From Lucifuga dentata (Eukaryota > Chordata > Actinopteri > Ophidiiformes > Bythitidae), in NCBI GenBank assembly GCA_014773175.1, contig VXCM01000470.1, positions 186,001 to 250,000 of the forward strand: a stretch of DNA of 64,000 nucleotides, read 5' to 3'. Shown one piece after another: positions 1 to 30,323 of this stretch; the first letter of the stretch is position 1, and every line of letters starts with the position of its first letter. A program made the position numbers and the translations under genes. The notes under the pieces are model-generated. The model was not told the DNA's origin, did no database searches, and saw nothing but the letters and a program-made list of their open reading frames with translations.

Positions 1-699
1 AGATTTGATCTGTTCAGATGTGGGATATGTACACAAAAAAACTAAAATCAAAATATTAAAAGTAAAACACAAAACAGCAGCAATTCAAAGTGGCTTGTCC
101 GAGAAAATGCAGGATCTCTCCGGTCTTAAATCTGTTGCTCATCTTGTTTGTGTCATAGACCCGCACAGATCAGCTCATTTAAACAGGAATATCATCTCTT
201 CAATTTACAGAGATTGTATTACATATTTTCAAACTATTGCAGTTTTAAATGATTACACCTCATACCGCTTGGTAACAGCAACATGCAAATTACCACTAGT
301 ACTGCTGATATTGCTCCTTGAACTGTTGTTGTCATAACCCAGCTTGACATATAAACATAAACATTATTTATGAAGTGTTTTTTTTTTTGGTTTTTTTTGC
401 CTCTGTCTTAAGGGAAAGCTGAATTCACTGTCCTGTGCTCACTTAATGTTATTGTTTGTGTCATTTCATGTCAGTTGTGCATGCCTGTGTATTGGTCAGT
501 GACAAATGTACTGCATCTTAATGGGGCCGTTTGGGAGTCATTTGGAGCCATTTTTTTCAGCCAGTCAGCTTCATGTCAGTAATCATTGTAGTGTATTCTG
601 ATTCTTCAGTGATGGACATGCAGGCATTGAATATCTCAGCATATTATAATATATACAGCAAGTACCAGATATATTATTAATTCTGAAGAAGGAGAAGAC

Positions 700-734
<35 letters not shown>
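700..734. repeat. (GAT)n microsatellite
   Basis: About 12 units of GAT. Confidence 0.95.
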
Positions 735-735
<1 letters not shown>

Positions 736-2435
736 TGTGATTATGATTTATTTCAATTCTTCTCTGGGCGGTGTCAAGGCAACACTGTCGCTGTCGGTGA
801 TAATGGCTGTGTAACTCTGTACTTCTGGAAAAATGTGTGAACAAGTAAATGAGCATTGTCTAGTTTCTAGTACATTTGATGCGCCATTGAGGACCTCATT
901 GAAACCCTAAATTTCTCCAGTGGAGCCAATAATAGAAGGCCATATCCATACTTGGAACGAGAGGTGGAATGAAAGGTGCAGAGATAGTATCTGTAAATAT
1001 GGAGATCAGCGCTAATCTCGCTCCCCTGCACACCCACGGATCAGCATGCGGCTGTCCCAGCATTCATATTTTAATGATATGCTTTGCAGCAATACGAAAC
1101 TTTTCCAGTGGGAGGAAAAGTGTCTCTTGACATGTGGAAATGCTGCACTGCTGCTGTTTGTAAAAGTCACAGGCACAGGGTGTATTGTTTGGAGCAGCAG
1201 CTTCGGCTGCATGGGCTACAGTCCATTCTGTTTTACCAAGCATAACGACCACACTGTTCTTTATTGGTTAGCCAATTCTGAATAAGCTGTTTTACAGTCC
1301 ATCAATAAGCTGCACTTGACTAGTGTGTGCAAAGAGAAGCTATGTCCTCCAGCACACTATGGAGTGTACTTTCTAATTTATTGCCAATCATTCTTTTGCT
1401 ATTTTAGTTTTACTATGCAACAGCGCACAACACAATTAAAATAATAAAGATGGGAAAGTGATTCATTCATTTGTGCAACTGTTTTACAAATTTTGGAATA
1501 TCTAGTATCTTTAAGAATAATGTGTGTGTGTGTGTGTGTGTGTTTTGTTCCACGATTGTTGCACTTATGTTATAGACTTATATACACTCTGTGCTATATG
1601 CTTTTCCTCCGTGTCTTTTATATGGCATATACAGTATGTCAAGCATATAGTAGGCTAAAACACAATTACAATAAAGACATATTGTGTAAGCTTAGATTTT
1701 TAAAAAAATAATATACTAAAGTATAAAATTCATACTGGTTGATACTGATAATTAAATTAGGCTTGTAAACTGATTTGTTGGATCTCTGCAATGATCCCAC
1801 GTGTCACAACTGAAAAAACCGGGTCTGCTTCATCAACCTTACCTAATCAAGTGATGATATTACAGTAATAATAATGTGGTGCCCACTGGTTGTTTTTTTT
1901 TTTTTTTTCNTTTTTTTTTTTTTTTTCCCTGCTCCCGTCATCATGCCCTGCACAGTTACCCTCTCCCTTCTGTTATTTTGCAGCCAGTGTTGATGTCAAC
2001 TGGACACACTCCAGTGTACACCTCTGCCGTTTCCACACTGGTAAGAGCACAGCAATCCATGCTGCACTGTCACCCTGAAAGTTCCCACTATCATCATCAG
2101 TCATCATCCTCAGTCTGACATGTGTCCTCATTTCCTGTCACTCCTCCATTTGGTGTCACTCAAAGTTTGGCTGTCTGATCGCAGACAGACAGCTGCCCGT
2201 TCAGTGCTATTATATCTGTGCCACCAGAATATGAGGTCATCTGTTTTCTGATGATATCAGCGTGTTCATACTCATCATTAATCAAAGTGTTTGTGTCTGA
2301 CAGTTTTGCATCACTTACACTCACTCACTTCTATTCATGGGTCTGACTGATTGAAGTCACATTGTTTCACTATATTGAAGTGCAAATTTCTCCAGAATCA
2401 CAGGCTGGGTGATAAATTATTCATGATAAATTAAT

Positions 2436-2492
<57 letters not shown>
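2436..2492. repeat. (GATA)n microsatellite
   Basis: About 14 near-perfect GATA units. Confidence 0.95.
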
Positions 2493-2493
<1 letters not shown>

Positions 2494-3156
2494 GACAGAC
2501 AGATAGATATGATATGCTGCAGGGCAGACAGAAACCTGTAGATGTCAGTGTTTGACCATGGAGACTAACTTTCATAACCTTGAGAAGATGGCCATGTTGT
2601 TGTCTCAATAAAACATTTTTTATGATTGGGCAGGCAACCCCATGAATTTCTCTTAAGATTCTGTCTGGCCTGCAAAACAAAAATTTTATGTAACGGCAGG
2701 AGGAATTTACATGAAAGTGCCTTTCGTAGAACAACAAGTAAAGTGTTTGCTGTAAACATCTGACAGTATGAATGGGAAGTGTGAACGTAGAGATCATCGA
2801 GCTGCATTTGAATGGAATTAATTTAAAAAGGAAAAGCCATGAGCAGCGAGAAGACAGGGCTGTAAAATCTGGGCTTCCACTCTCTTCCTTGCTGAAAAAC
2901 AAGCAATTACTCTTGTAACAATACATCATTTCACATCTTTACCACTCACCCGGACCTTAGACACATCCTGTCTAATAGTGGCTGGCTATAATTAAATATT
3001 TTAAAATATGGGCCAGCACAGCATATAGTCATAAGTAAGAAAAATGTGTGTATACATATCCATATCTGCGTGCATATGTGTGCATTAATTTTTCCACACT
3101 GTCCCCTAAATGCATTGCAGCTGCGCATATATGGAAGGATGTCTCTGCAGCTGGTG

Positions 3157-3158
<2 letters not shown>

Positions 3159-3194
<36 letters not shown>

Positions 3195-3206
3195 GTGTGT
3201 GTGCGT
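3159..3206. repeat. (GT)n microsatellite
   Basis: GT run with two GC interruptions. Confidence 0.95.
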
Positions 3207-5487
3207 GCTGCTGGTCATTGATGTGTAGGTGGTGTCCTCAGGCTGTCTCTTTATTGCTTTAATGGTTTGGGTTTTGCCAGTTCTGCTCCTGGCCTCACTG
3301 ATTTATGGGTGGATTGTCTCTGGAAGCACTGCAGTGGTTTGGCAGAGTGAGAGGAGGTCTTTGGGTTATGTACATGATTTAGCATTGGGGTGTTTTAGCG
3401 TCAATGACATCCATTTTTTACACTCGAGACATAATGTAATTAGAAGTGTTGTTTCTTCACATTTCACTTCCCTTAAAACTTTTGGTATTGATCTGTGCTC
3501 ATTATTAAATTTTGTTGCACTTCTGCTCTGCCTGACACTGTAACTCAACTGTGCTATGTCCTCTTATTAGGCAGCTGCATACATTGTGCTATTGTGGTCT
3601 GACTGCTTTTAAAATTGTGGTTGTAGTAGTTCCTGTTCTAACAGCAAATATATAATATATATAACCATATAATTCAAAATTTGTGGGATTCCTGGTCAGT
3701 CTTACAGTATCTTGAAAGTGTAGCTAATTTTGAGACAAGAGCATATATTATTTTTTTTTACTACACGAGATTAGTGCACTTTTGCTTGCAACACAAGTTT
3801 TGTTTGCAAAGAAATTTCATCATATCAAAGGTCTGATCACTTCATAGTTTTATTTGAGCAATGGCAAACAAAATAGTTCCATGCAAAATGGAATTATTTG
3901 GGCTTTGTACATCTGAAGGTGTGGGTTTTGTTTTTTGGATTTGTTTTTTTTGGTTTTTTTTTTAACCTTCAGCATTGCTGAAGAAGTATTCCCTTACCTG
4001 TGGCTGCTACTGATCTCATAGACATTAAAGCTAATTTAACCATTTAATATACCATGAATAAGGTACAATACCCCCAAACCAACCCATCTCTTTAAAAGTG
4101 CCATTTTGGTTTCTTTATAGCTGATCTTTTCTACTCATAAACTGACTGCATATAATTTGAAGAGACATTTCATAGACATCTCTGTTTTGTATGAATTATA
4201 CTCACAAGCAGCTAGCCTACGCCTAAGAAATACTGTAGCTCATCCACATGTTTCTATCATTAAAATTCTGTCATTGGCAGACAGATGTCAGAATTTCAAA
4301 GGACTAAAGCTTTTGAGCTGAAAACAGATTTCACATTTGTCATATCATTCACCTGAGGAGCTGGGAGTGAGCTGCCAGAGAGGATTCAGCCCATGGGCAA
4401 CGTATTACTCAAATATCTAAGATTACTGAATATCATGCCCCCATTTACGTTACACTCTACTGTCTCTCTCTCTTCAAATGAAAAAGAATGCATATCACTT
4501 TCTCTCCTTCATCATACAGCTACTTTTCGCACAAAAGCCTCTTCAGACAAAACACAGTCACAGCCTCTAAGAAGTGTTTGACAGTACAAAAAGCCAATCT
4601 TTTTTATGTAAGGATTCAATTACTGTTTTCTATAGTATTTCCCAGAGAACTCTCCATTATCACCTCCCCTTTCTGCTCTGCTCTCTTGTCTGGCCATATC
4701 TGGTTTCCATATTCATATTCTCCATCCTTACTTTTCGTTAATAAATGTTTAAATATGTCCCTACAGCTTTGGTGTAATTACTGTGCAGCAGCAGCAGCTC
4801 ATGTCTTTTGGGAAGGAGAGGGGAGAGAGATGGAAGAAAAAATATGCATGCAAAAAGAGGAGGAAAGAGCTGTTCATGCTGAATGGTGGAGCAAGATGGA
4901 TAGAGAGGACTGTGTAATTGAAAGGGTGAGAAAATGAGATAGGTGGAGGGGGGAATTTTATTTAACAAAATGGGAACATCAGACGACAGTTTATCCTTCA
5001 GCATGTCCTTACATAAGTCTGATCTCTCTCTCTCTGTGTGTGTGTGTGTGTGTGTATTTACATCACACGCTTGTCTAGCCGCTTGTCTTTCAGAAAAAGA
5101 AAGCTTGGGAGATCCAAGAGAAATCTGTGGATTAAAAAATATTTTCCATAGTAAACTCTACACTTATCACGCTACATTATGTTAATTACTTGTTGCAGGA
5201 ATACCAAACTGAATTCCAATCGTCACTTCTGCTTTTAAATTCACTCTTGTCATTAGTCATGCTTGTTGCTGTCCATGGTGCTGAAGTCGCTGGCAGCTGT
5301 AGTGGAAAAAATGAAAGTAGTATTGACTCAAACAGTATGATTTTGATAAGAGAAGGGAAAATACATGCCATTTGTATCTTCTGTGTTTATATCAAAGAGA
5401 CTGAATTGCTACAATTTGCCAAAAAAAAAAAATGCAATTAGAATGCTAATGCTAATTCTTATGCTAACTATTGTACAACACTTGTGG

Positions 5488-5714
5488 CAGTTTCTCAGTC
5501 CTGCCACAAGTACTGTAATGCTGCTTATTTTCTAACTCTCCCTGCTCTGTACACACCCGCTTAAGCTAATGCAGGTGGGTTCTCTGAAATAGTAATGCCT
5601 CCCAGATTGATTGGCTAAACACACCTGATTAGCTAAATGGGTGTGGGTAGAGCAGGGAGAGATGGAAAATATGCACTGCTGTGGTATTTATTCAACCACG
5701 ATTGAGAATCACTG
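5488..5714. mobile_element. hAT-like short inverted-repeat element (227 bp)
   Basis: It begins CAGTTTCTCAGTCCTG and ends GATTGAGAATCACTG, the CAG...CTG termini typical of hAT elements. Subterminal arms pair: CTCTCCCTGCTCT with AGAGCAGGGAGAG, and AGCTAAT with ATTAGCT. It is non-coding. The 8-bp target duplication is not intact. A related small hAT family is common in teleosts as far as I recall. Confidence 0.6.
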
Positions 5715-5838
5715 TTGTATCCGCAAAGACTTTTGAGAACTGCTGTTCCTGCTGTTTCCTTATTGGACATGAACAGTCTTATGTGTGAAGTGAAATTGCT
5801 TGCTTTTGCATTTTTGAAAGCTAAGTATATGTAAAGAT

Positions 5839-5862
5839 AATATATATATATCTATATCTATA

Positions 5863-5909
<47 letters not shown>

Positions 5910-5930
5910 ATATATATATATATATATATC
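5839..5930. repeat. Compound (AT)n/(CTAT)n microsatellite
   Basis: TA units, then CTAT units, then TA units again. Confidence 0.95.
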
Positions 5931-6721
5931 AATGAAATTAAACATGGAGGAAAAACCCCATGCCAACCTACACTTTTCCATCTGCTGCCACTGCTATCAC
6001 TTTTGTAGTTTGAGTGTTGTGAATGACTGCGTGGAGGACTGAGGCTTAGCAAGTGTCCAGCTCCCCNCCCCCCCAGTGTCAAGTGCTCCCCCAAGAATAA
6101 GCTAGGTCAGTGTGAGCTACTTGTCCTTCTAGGTTTAGCCAAAGTATAATACTTTCCTCTCTCATATCACTGGCTTGAACGTTATATGGAGAGACAGCTA
6201 AGTAATTGCCATCAAACTTTCCTGCTCGCTCCTCTTTCCTTTATCAGCAGGGAGGGGTNGGGGGGCCAGTACATCAGGAGCTCTCACTGAGCACAGACTA
6301 GAGAGCAGGGAGGAACCGCTTACGCAGTCTGCTCAAAGAGATGATGAAACCTGAAAGGATCTGTTTATAAAGAAAATTTTTTGGTTCCATATTTGGATGG
6401 GTGATTTTTGAAGACAGGACGACTAGGACAACAATTCACATGATAATGAGCCTTATGGACTATGTGCAATTTTGATAGCTGGAGTGTGGGTTGGAGGATG
6501 GAATGGGGCTTCCTTATAGCAAGTCTCCATCGCCGACTCAGCAGGAGGAAGATTCTAACTGGGCAATGTTCTGTTTGCAATTCCGGATTTAACATCGTAT
6601 AAATGCATATCATCTGCTTAAAGCGTGCAATCTTTGATTCTAGGATGTTGCATACAAACTGAATGCAAAGCAAAGATCAAAGTGCATGTGTTAAGTTAAA
6701 TTAGATTTTATTTTGGTTATC

Positions 6722-6846
6722 TGGATACTCTTTGGGGTCAGGTTAGCTATTATGGCAGGAAGTAGCAAATGAGGCCTGGCCGTNTGGATACTCTTTGGGG
6801 TCAGGTTAGCTATTATGGCAGGAAGTAGCAAATGAGGCCTGGCCGT
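6722..6846. repeat. 62-bp direct duplication around a single N (assembly join)
   Basis: 6722-6783 and 6785-6846 are identical, separated by one N at 6784. Confidence 0.9.
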
Positions 6847-6978
6847 AATGGTTGAATGCACAATAATTCTTTTGTGATATTTTTGGAAGGAGGCACATCT
6901 TGAGAATACTTAATTTGGGAAGCAAGCAGGGTTTACTCCACACTCTCAACAATATTTAGGTTTCTGCTCTCAGGCAGA

Positions 6979-24619
<17,641 letters not shown>

Positions 24620-25640
24620 TGCTGCACCCACCCACCCAGCTACACCTCCACACACCAACTGACGCCACAATTCACCCTCACAGCCAGCCTTGCCTGCCTG
24701 TCTGTCCTCCAGCAAAGTCAGTGCTTAGGCTATTACAGAGAACGACACAGAGAGACAAACGCATAAGACAAACACAAAGACAAACACAGGAAGCGACACA
24801 GCAAAGACTGATACCAAAAAGGAGACACTGAGACAGACATGAACAGGGTGATGTGTAGTTAGTTAGCTTGAAAGAGACTGAAACAATCTAATCAGTATTC
24901 CATTTTAATGAGGCAGGACTGAGTCCCAAGGCCATGTTCACACACTAAATGCATCTTAGGTAATCGCCCAAAATTCACGGAGGACACAGCCGATTTGACA
25001 AAGCCAAACAACCTAGACAAGGTTTTGATGTCTGTATGAGAGGCCACATCCAATCTTTGTCTCCACTTTTATGGCAGAGTGTAAATGTATATTAAAACAA
25101 ATGTGAATTATGATCACGTGGTCACTCGAGATGCATTTGAGTCACATTCTGACGCTGGATGTGAACTACAATCCATCTCAGCAGCCTCTAGACACAATCT
25201 AGATCCATCTGCACACAAGTTATCAGGTCTGAACAGAGCTTGACATCGAGTAGAGGGAGACCCAGCAGGGCTGGACCCCAGGGTACAATTAACCACCTCA
25301 CCGCTCCTATTGAAACACCTCCACACACCTATGTCTGAGATCGAGGTGTCCAAAAAAGACTTTGGCCCTTCTTTTTATATCTCCTGGACTTCCCTCCTCC
25401 TGTCAGCTATGTCTTGTTTCAGAACAGGAAAGGGGAAAGAGAGAATGGTCACCCTGTTCCTGCTGAGTCATTCCTGACCATGAGTATTTTCTTGCAAAAG
25501 AATCCCTTTCCTGCGAATCTCTTCTTGATTCTGAGTGTGAAGTGACCAACACTGGCATTTGCTCAATCACTCATTTTAGATATCATGAGAATAATTTAAA
25601 AGCAGCTCAAACAATAAAATAATGAATGAAAAACTCATAT
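24620..25640 (+). other. dlg4: dlg4 3' untranslated region (putative)
   Basis: Non-coding sequence after the stop. A canonical AATAAA at 25613-25618 would give a 3' UTR of about 1 kb. Later candidates exist, among them an AU-rich stretch with repeated ATTTA near 27243-27330 followed by AATAAA near 27798, so a longer form is possible. The true end cannot be fixed without transcript data. Confidence 0.35.
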
Positions 25641-25903
25641 GCTAAATTTGTGCATGCATCCTCAAAGACAGCAGAGAGAGGAGACAAAGACTATGGAAAA
25701 ATCTGACTTTAAAAGAGAAAAAAAAAAGAAACAAAGAGAAGTTACAAGGATGTGATCTCCTTTTCCGCCTCCTTGTTGTGGAGGAGGTTTTAAGCATGTC
25801 TCACGAATAGAAGAGACACGGTCATAAGATCTGGTCATGAAAGGCCGATCTTGAGTGCGGTAGATGCTTTAACACAGTTCCTCTGCTCTCTTATGCACAC
25901 TCA

Positions 25904-25971
25904 CACACACATACACACACACACAAACACTCACAGTCACACGAGCAAACACACACACACACACACACACA
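25904..25971. repeat. Interrupted (CA)n tract
   Basis: CA-rich stretch with CTCACA and GTCACA interruptions, downstream of the putative dlg4 poly(A) signal. Confidence 0.85.
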
Positions 25972-27493
25972 GAGTTGAAACCTCAGCTGTGACCTAGCAC
26001 ACTCCTCTACAGGGAGACTGGCTGTTCTGACGTGTGAGTCAGAATCCAGGATGAATGTTATCTCTCTAGGCACAAACAGCTACATCGCATCACAGCCAAC
26101 TCACCAATCACTCTTCCAAAAAGAATCCCTCAGCTGCAGACGTACACACTGTTTCCAGTGGCCGCAGTAAAAGCCATGGTGTGTGTGTCTGTGTATGTCT
26201 GTGCGTGTGTGTATTTGCGCGCATTCACGTGTGGAAATTCCTCGTGCGTGGGNGGGGGGGGGGGGATATGTCTTCTTTTATTCTCTCTCTTCCACTTTTC
26301 TTTGCTTCTTTCTCCCTCTTTTGTCCACACAAATTAAAGCTAAGTCACGTTTAACAAATAAATGGCCTATATATATATAAATATAAATATATATATATAT
26401 ATGCATATATATATATATGTATATATATATCTTTTTTATGACAATTTCTAACGGGACTAAGTCTGTAAAAATCAACATCTCCAAACAATATTCCATTGAT
26501 TTCTTTGGGTAATATTATAGTTTGGTTGTTGAATTTACTCACGTTCCCATTTTATTGTTGTAAAACACAGTAAAAACCCACACAGAAATAAATGAAGCAT
26601 TGTAGTTGATGTAAAGCAGAACTCAAGCTAGAGCTTCGAGCTGACATATTTGACATGTTCTTGCATATGTTCAAAATGAACGAAATACATATACAATGCA
26701 GTTGCGTGTGTCCGTGAGACTGTGTGCGTGTGCATATGTGTGCTCGCTGCTTGAGTGTGTATGTGTGCGTGTGGGAGAAGAGAATGTGTGCGTTATGTAT
26801 AAAATATAAATGATAGTATATCATAATATTCTAATCCTTCATAATGTCTACGAAAATGTATAATAGATAAATGGGTGGTGTGCATGCGTGTGCGCTAGTG
26901 CGAGAGTGAGACACACACGATGATGAAGTGCAATACTGCTATGATGTTATGCAAAGAAGAAGAAGGGTTTGTGTGTGTCTTAGATTATAACAGTATTTAT
27001 AAAGTTTGCACTGGCAGCATTATATGCTACAAGCATCCACGTGAAACAGACAGGAAGTGAAAGGCAAAGGCCTCTATGGTTTTATGAGCATGTGTTTGTA
27101 TTTACTTCTGATTTGTTCTGGATCATACGAGTGAAGGTGGAAGTGCTGGTTGAAGTGACCGTTCATATTTAACATTTGTTTCTTTTGCGACTCTCAGCTC
27201 AAAGGCGGAACAACTGAAGCTTGTGAATGATGAGTATCAATGTTTTATTTATTTATTTATTTATTTTGTGATTTATTATTTGTTAAGAATTGTCACTGGT
27301 TCCATTTTAAGTCTGTATCTTATTTATTTATTTTCCACATGGAGAGAGTTTTTGGGTCTTGGCCAGAAATGCTGTAAATAATCAAAAAGTCTGGGTGATG
27401 TGTCACTTTGGATTTAGCCGTGCACACTGCTGAATTGATGCAAGTACAGGATCCATCAGAGCCAAACCCAACATCTGCACACTCTGGGTGGGG

Positions 27494-27494
<1 letters not shown>

Positions 27495-27524
<30 letters not shown>
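27495..27524. repeat. (AC)n microsatellite
   Basis: About 15 AC units. Confidence 0.95.
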
Positions 27525-27525
<1 letters not shown>

Positions 27526-28263
27526 AATATATCAGCATATCCATTTACATTCACACAGCACAGAATCACAGAAATACATACTTACACATGACAAACACAT
27601 CTATGAATGGAATAATATGTTTTCAGTTTCTTTATTTGAGGGTTCAATGTGTTTCTTAATATCTCTCTCAGCCATCCGTATCATAGTGTGATATTCCTTA
27701 TAAAATATATGAATTTTTACAGAACTAACTGATTATAAAGTTACAACAAAGTCAACTGATGCAGAAAAATCTATTTAACAATGACAGTATCAAGCAAAAT
27801 AAAATGTTCCAGTTCAGTGAAGCGCTTGTTGTAAATTAGCTATAAAATAATAAAAATTAATTTAAAAATGCTTTCTGAAAATGGACTTTTTTGATGATTT
27901 GATGCCTCACACACTGGTTAAGATGGCAACAAAATAGACGTGTGGCCACAGGAGGGCAGTCACTCACCACTTTTCAGCATCTTATTCCAGCTCTTCCAGC
28001 TGCATTTGAACATACTTTGTCTCTTATTATCCATCCCTCCTCCACCCCCACCTTCCCCTCTCATCAAAGAAACCATTTTCTCTTTGGAAAAGCATACACA
28101 GTCAGGATCCATTATTTTGACTGCATGCAATGCTATAGTGTGTGTATGTGTGTGTATGTGTGTGCGCAGGCAGGGATTTAGAGTCTGTATGTGGTTGCCA
28201 TGATCCTGAATCCCTCCTCTTGCCTCAGGCTTGTAGCACAGTTGTGTCATCCATTAAAAAAAC

Positions 28264-28511
28264 TTTAAAGGCACAATCCATGATCCAAATGCAAACAAAA
28301 TATTACCATGACTATTACAACTTTGCCAGAAACTCAAACTATTCTGTCATGTTTTGTGATGCAGTAAATAGTTTACTAGTAATACTTAATGCAAAATTAT
28401 AACTGTCCGGTTCAGAAACTAAATTTTCCATTTACAGCTCAAAGTCTTCAATCATGCTTGTGAATATGTTTGTGATTTATATGGTTAAAAATGATTGATT
28501 GGGCCTTTAAA
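28264..28511. mobile_element. TTAA-flanked inverted-repeat element (248 bp)
   Basis: Left end TTTAAAGGCACAATCCATGA pairs with right end TGATTGATTGGGCCTTTAAA. TTAA lies at both borders. Non-coding. The TTAA|AGG border resembles that of the fold-back elements in ephb4 intron 1. Confidence 0.6.
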
Positions 28512-29454
28512 TATAATAGTGCCAACAAGTTGTGAAATGAGTTATGTTCAATAATTATAGCTATTATTATTTTATTACATGATTTTGTATATCTGCCATT
28601 TCACTCCTAAAATCCAAAACATCAGTCAGTTGCTCACAGATTGGTCTACAGTTGTTTATAACAGGAAATTTTGGATGGAAAGACAGCAGATGGCATGCAT
28701 CAAAGAATCTGAACTCATGCACAGTCAGATATGGTATGTGCCTCAGGCCTGAGAACTGTCAGATTACACCATCCACACATCTCTGTAGTCCTCCTATCTG
28801 GCATTACTGCACTTATAACAGCACATGTATGAATGCCCAGAACACGGGTAGAGTAGGTAGGCATAGTATGACTCCACTTCAAGGCAGATGCCTGTTGACA
28901 GGTGGATTATGGAGAAATGTAGTAAATTAATGTGATTATTATACATCGAAGTGAATTTCCTTGTTATTAAGTAACTAACTCACTGCACACAGGTATATCC
29001 TTTCCCCATCATTACAGTAAAGTAGTGCATGAGAGATCCATGTTTTAAAAGCTTTGAGAGCCTCATTGTTACAAATGTGTGCATAATACTAGCAACCACC
29101 CATGCTACTGACAGAGAGGATGATCATTTTAAACGCAGCAGGAATTAGGAATAAATATTTCCAAATGCAATAATTAAATCAAGCCAGTGATTAGAATCAA
29201 ATTTCATTCCAAAACTGAAGAAAGGAAGAAGCTGGCAGAATGACATTAGGATAATTTTCAAGTAGTTCGACATCACAACCCTCAACAGGATCAAGGTGCT
29301 ACTCATTACACACTGTGAGTCTGTCCTATTGTTGCCAGCAATTTTTTACAGCCTGTTTTACAACAGGCTGATAATAGAGTAATATGTCTTTTTGTCTGCT
29401 ACTGGGGTCCAGAAACTGGTGTGACAGGGCTGGATGTGGATGAAAGAGTAACTG

Positions 29455-29455
<1 letters not shown>

Positions 29456-29500
<45 letters not shown>
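29456..29500. repeat. (GT)n microsatellite
   Basis: About 22 GT units upstream of the LINE fragment. Confidence 0.95.
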
Positions 29501-29501
<1 letters not shown>

Positions 29502-29820
29502 GGAAAGAAAACTTTGAACTGTTCCCTCAACCAAGAATTATCTCAATGAGAGGACACATTCAAAGCAATTCCACAACTGCTCATAAACGGCTCCACAGGA
29601 GACCAGCAAATCATCAACACAAGCAATCAAAGAGCTCAAAGCCACAAACATCAGGAGACATGAAGGCATAGCATTTGAGTTCTTCCAAGCAATCAGAACC
29701 TTTATTTTCTACTCTGGACTTGCACCACATGTCAAAAAAGGAGCCAAACCAAATGCTGAGATGAAATTCCTAAACTTCTACTGCTGCTACATGAGACTGA
29801 TAGACAGACATGATATAGAG

Positions 29821-30322
29821 ATGGCTGAGCCTGAAGGTGAAGCTTTCAATTTATCAGTAGATCTGTGTTCCAACCCTCATCTATGGTCATGAGCTCTGGT
29901 ATAGTGACCAAAATAATGAGACTGCAGATACAAGTAGACAAAATGTTTCCTTCTCTGGGTGTCTGGACTCACCCGTAGGGACAGGGTGAGGAGTTCAGAC
30001 ATCAGGAGGGAGCTTGGAGAAGAACTGCTGCTCCTCACCATTGATAGGAGCCAGCTGATGTGGTTTGGGCACCTGAGAATGATGTCTGGATGCCTCCCTG
30101 CAGCTGTATTCTGGGCACATTCAACTGGGAGGAGACCACAAGCTAGATGATCCCCCAGGGATCCAAGATGGGAGAGAGGAAGAGCTACAGGATGTGGTTT
30201 TTAAGGAGAAGGACACATCTGGGCAAATTTGCTTTGCATGATGCCTCTGCGACCTGGTTCCAGATAAGTGGGGGACAATGGATAAATGGATGGATGGATG
30301 GATGGATGGATGGATGGATGGA
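29821..30322 (+). mobile_element. Non-LTR retrotransposon 3' end (degenerate)
   Basis: The stretch follows the 3' end of a common teleost LINE. It includes TATGGTCATGAGCTCTGG, then a frame with RDRVRSS, REL, RSQLMWFGHLRMM and TGRRP (the reverse transcriptase C-terminal part usually reads SQLRWFGHL and TGRRPRGRP). It then has GATCCCCCAG, a GACCTGGTTCCAGATAAG tail and a GGAT array. Frame breaks and lost residues show it is dead. The clade (L2- or RTE-like) is not certain. Confidence 0.7.
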
Positions 30323-30323
30323 T
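30285..30323 (+). repeat. (GGAT)n tail of the LINE fragment
   Basis: About nine GGAT units directly after the GATAAG motif of the retrotransposon end. Confidence 0.9.

Larger units (their letters stand above)
1..5487. other. Upstream non-coding region
   Basis: AT-rich DNA with microsatellites and no open frame with a recognisable protein. It could be intergenic or upstream intron of dlg4. I searched for a PSD-95 type palmitoylated first exon (paired cysteines, or the following YRYQDED) and did not see one. Confidence 0.5.

Noticed and set aside
5..337. 110-codon open frame at the window start
   Set aside because: AT-rich, no known domain, no splice or coding signature; consistent with chance.
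700..2492. Spaced repeats that could suggest a CRISPR-like array
   Set aside because: They are simple microsatellites without unique spacers, in a vertebrate genome.
27940..27960. CTCF-like motif near GGCCACAGGAGGGCAG
   Set aside because: Two mismatches at strongly constrained core positions.
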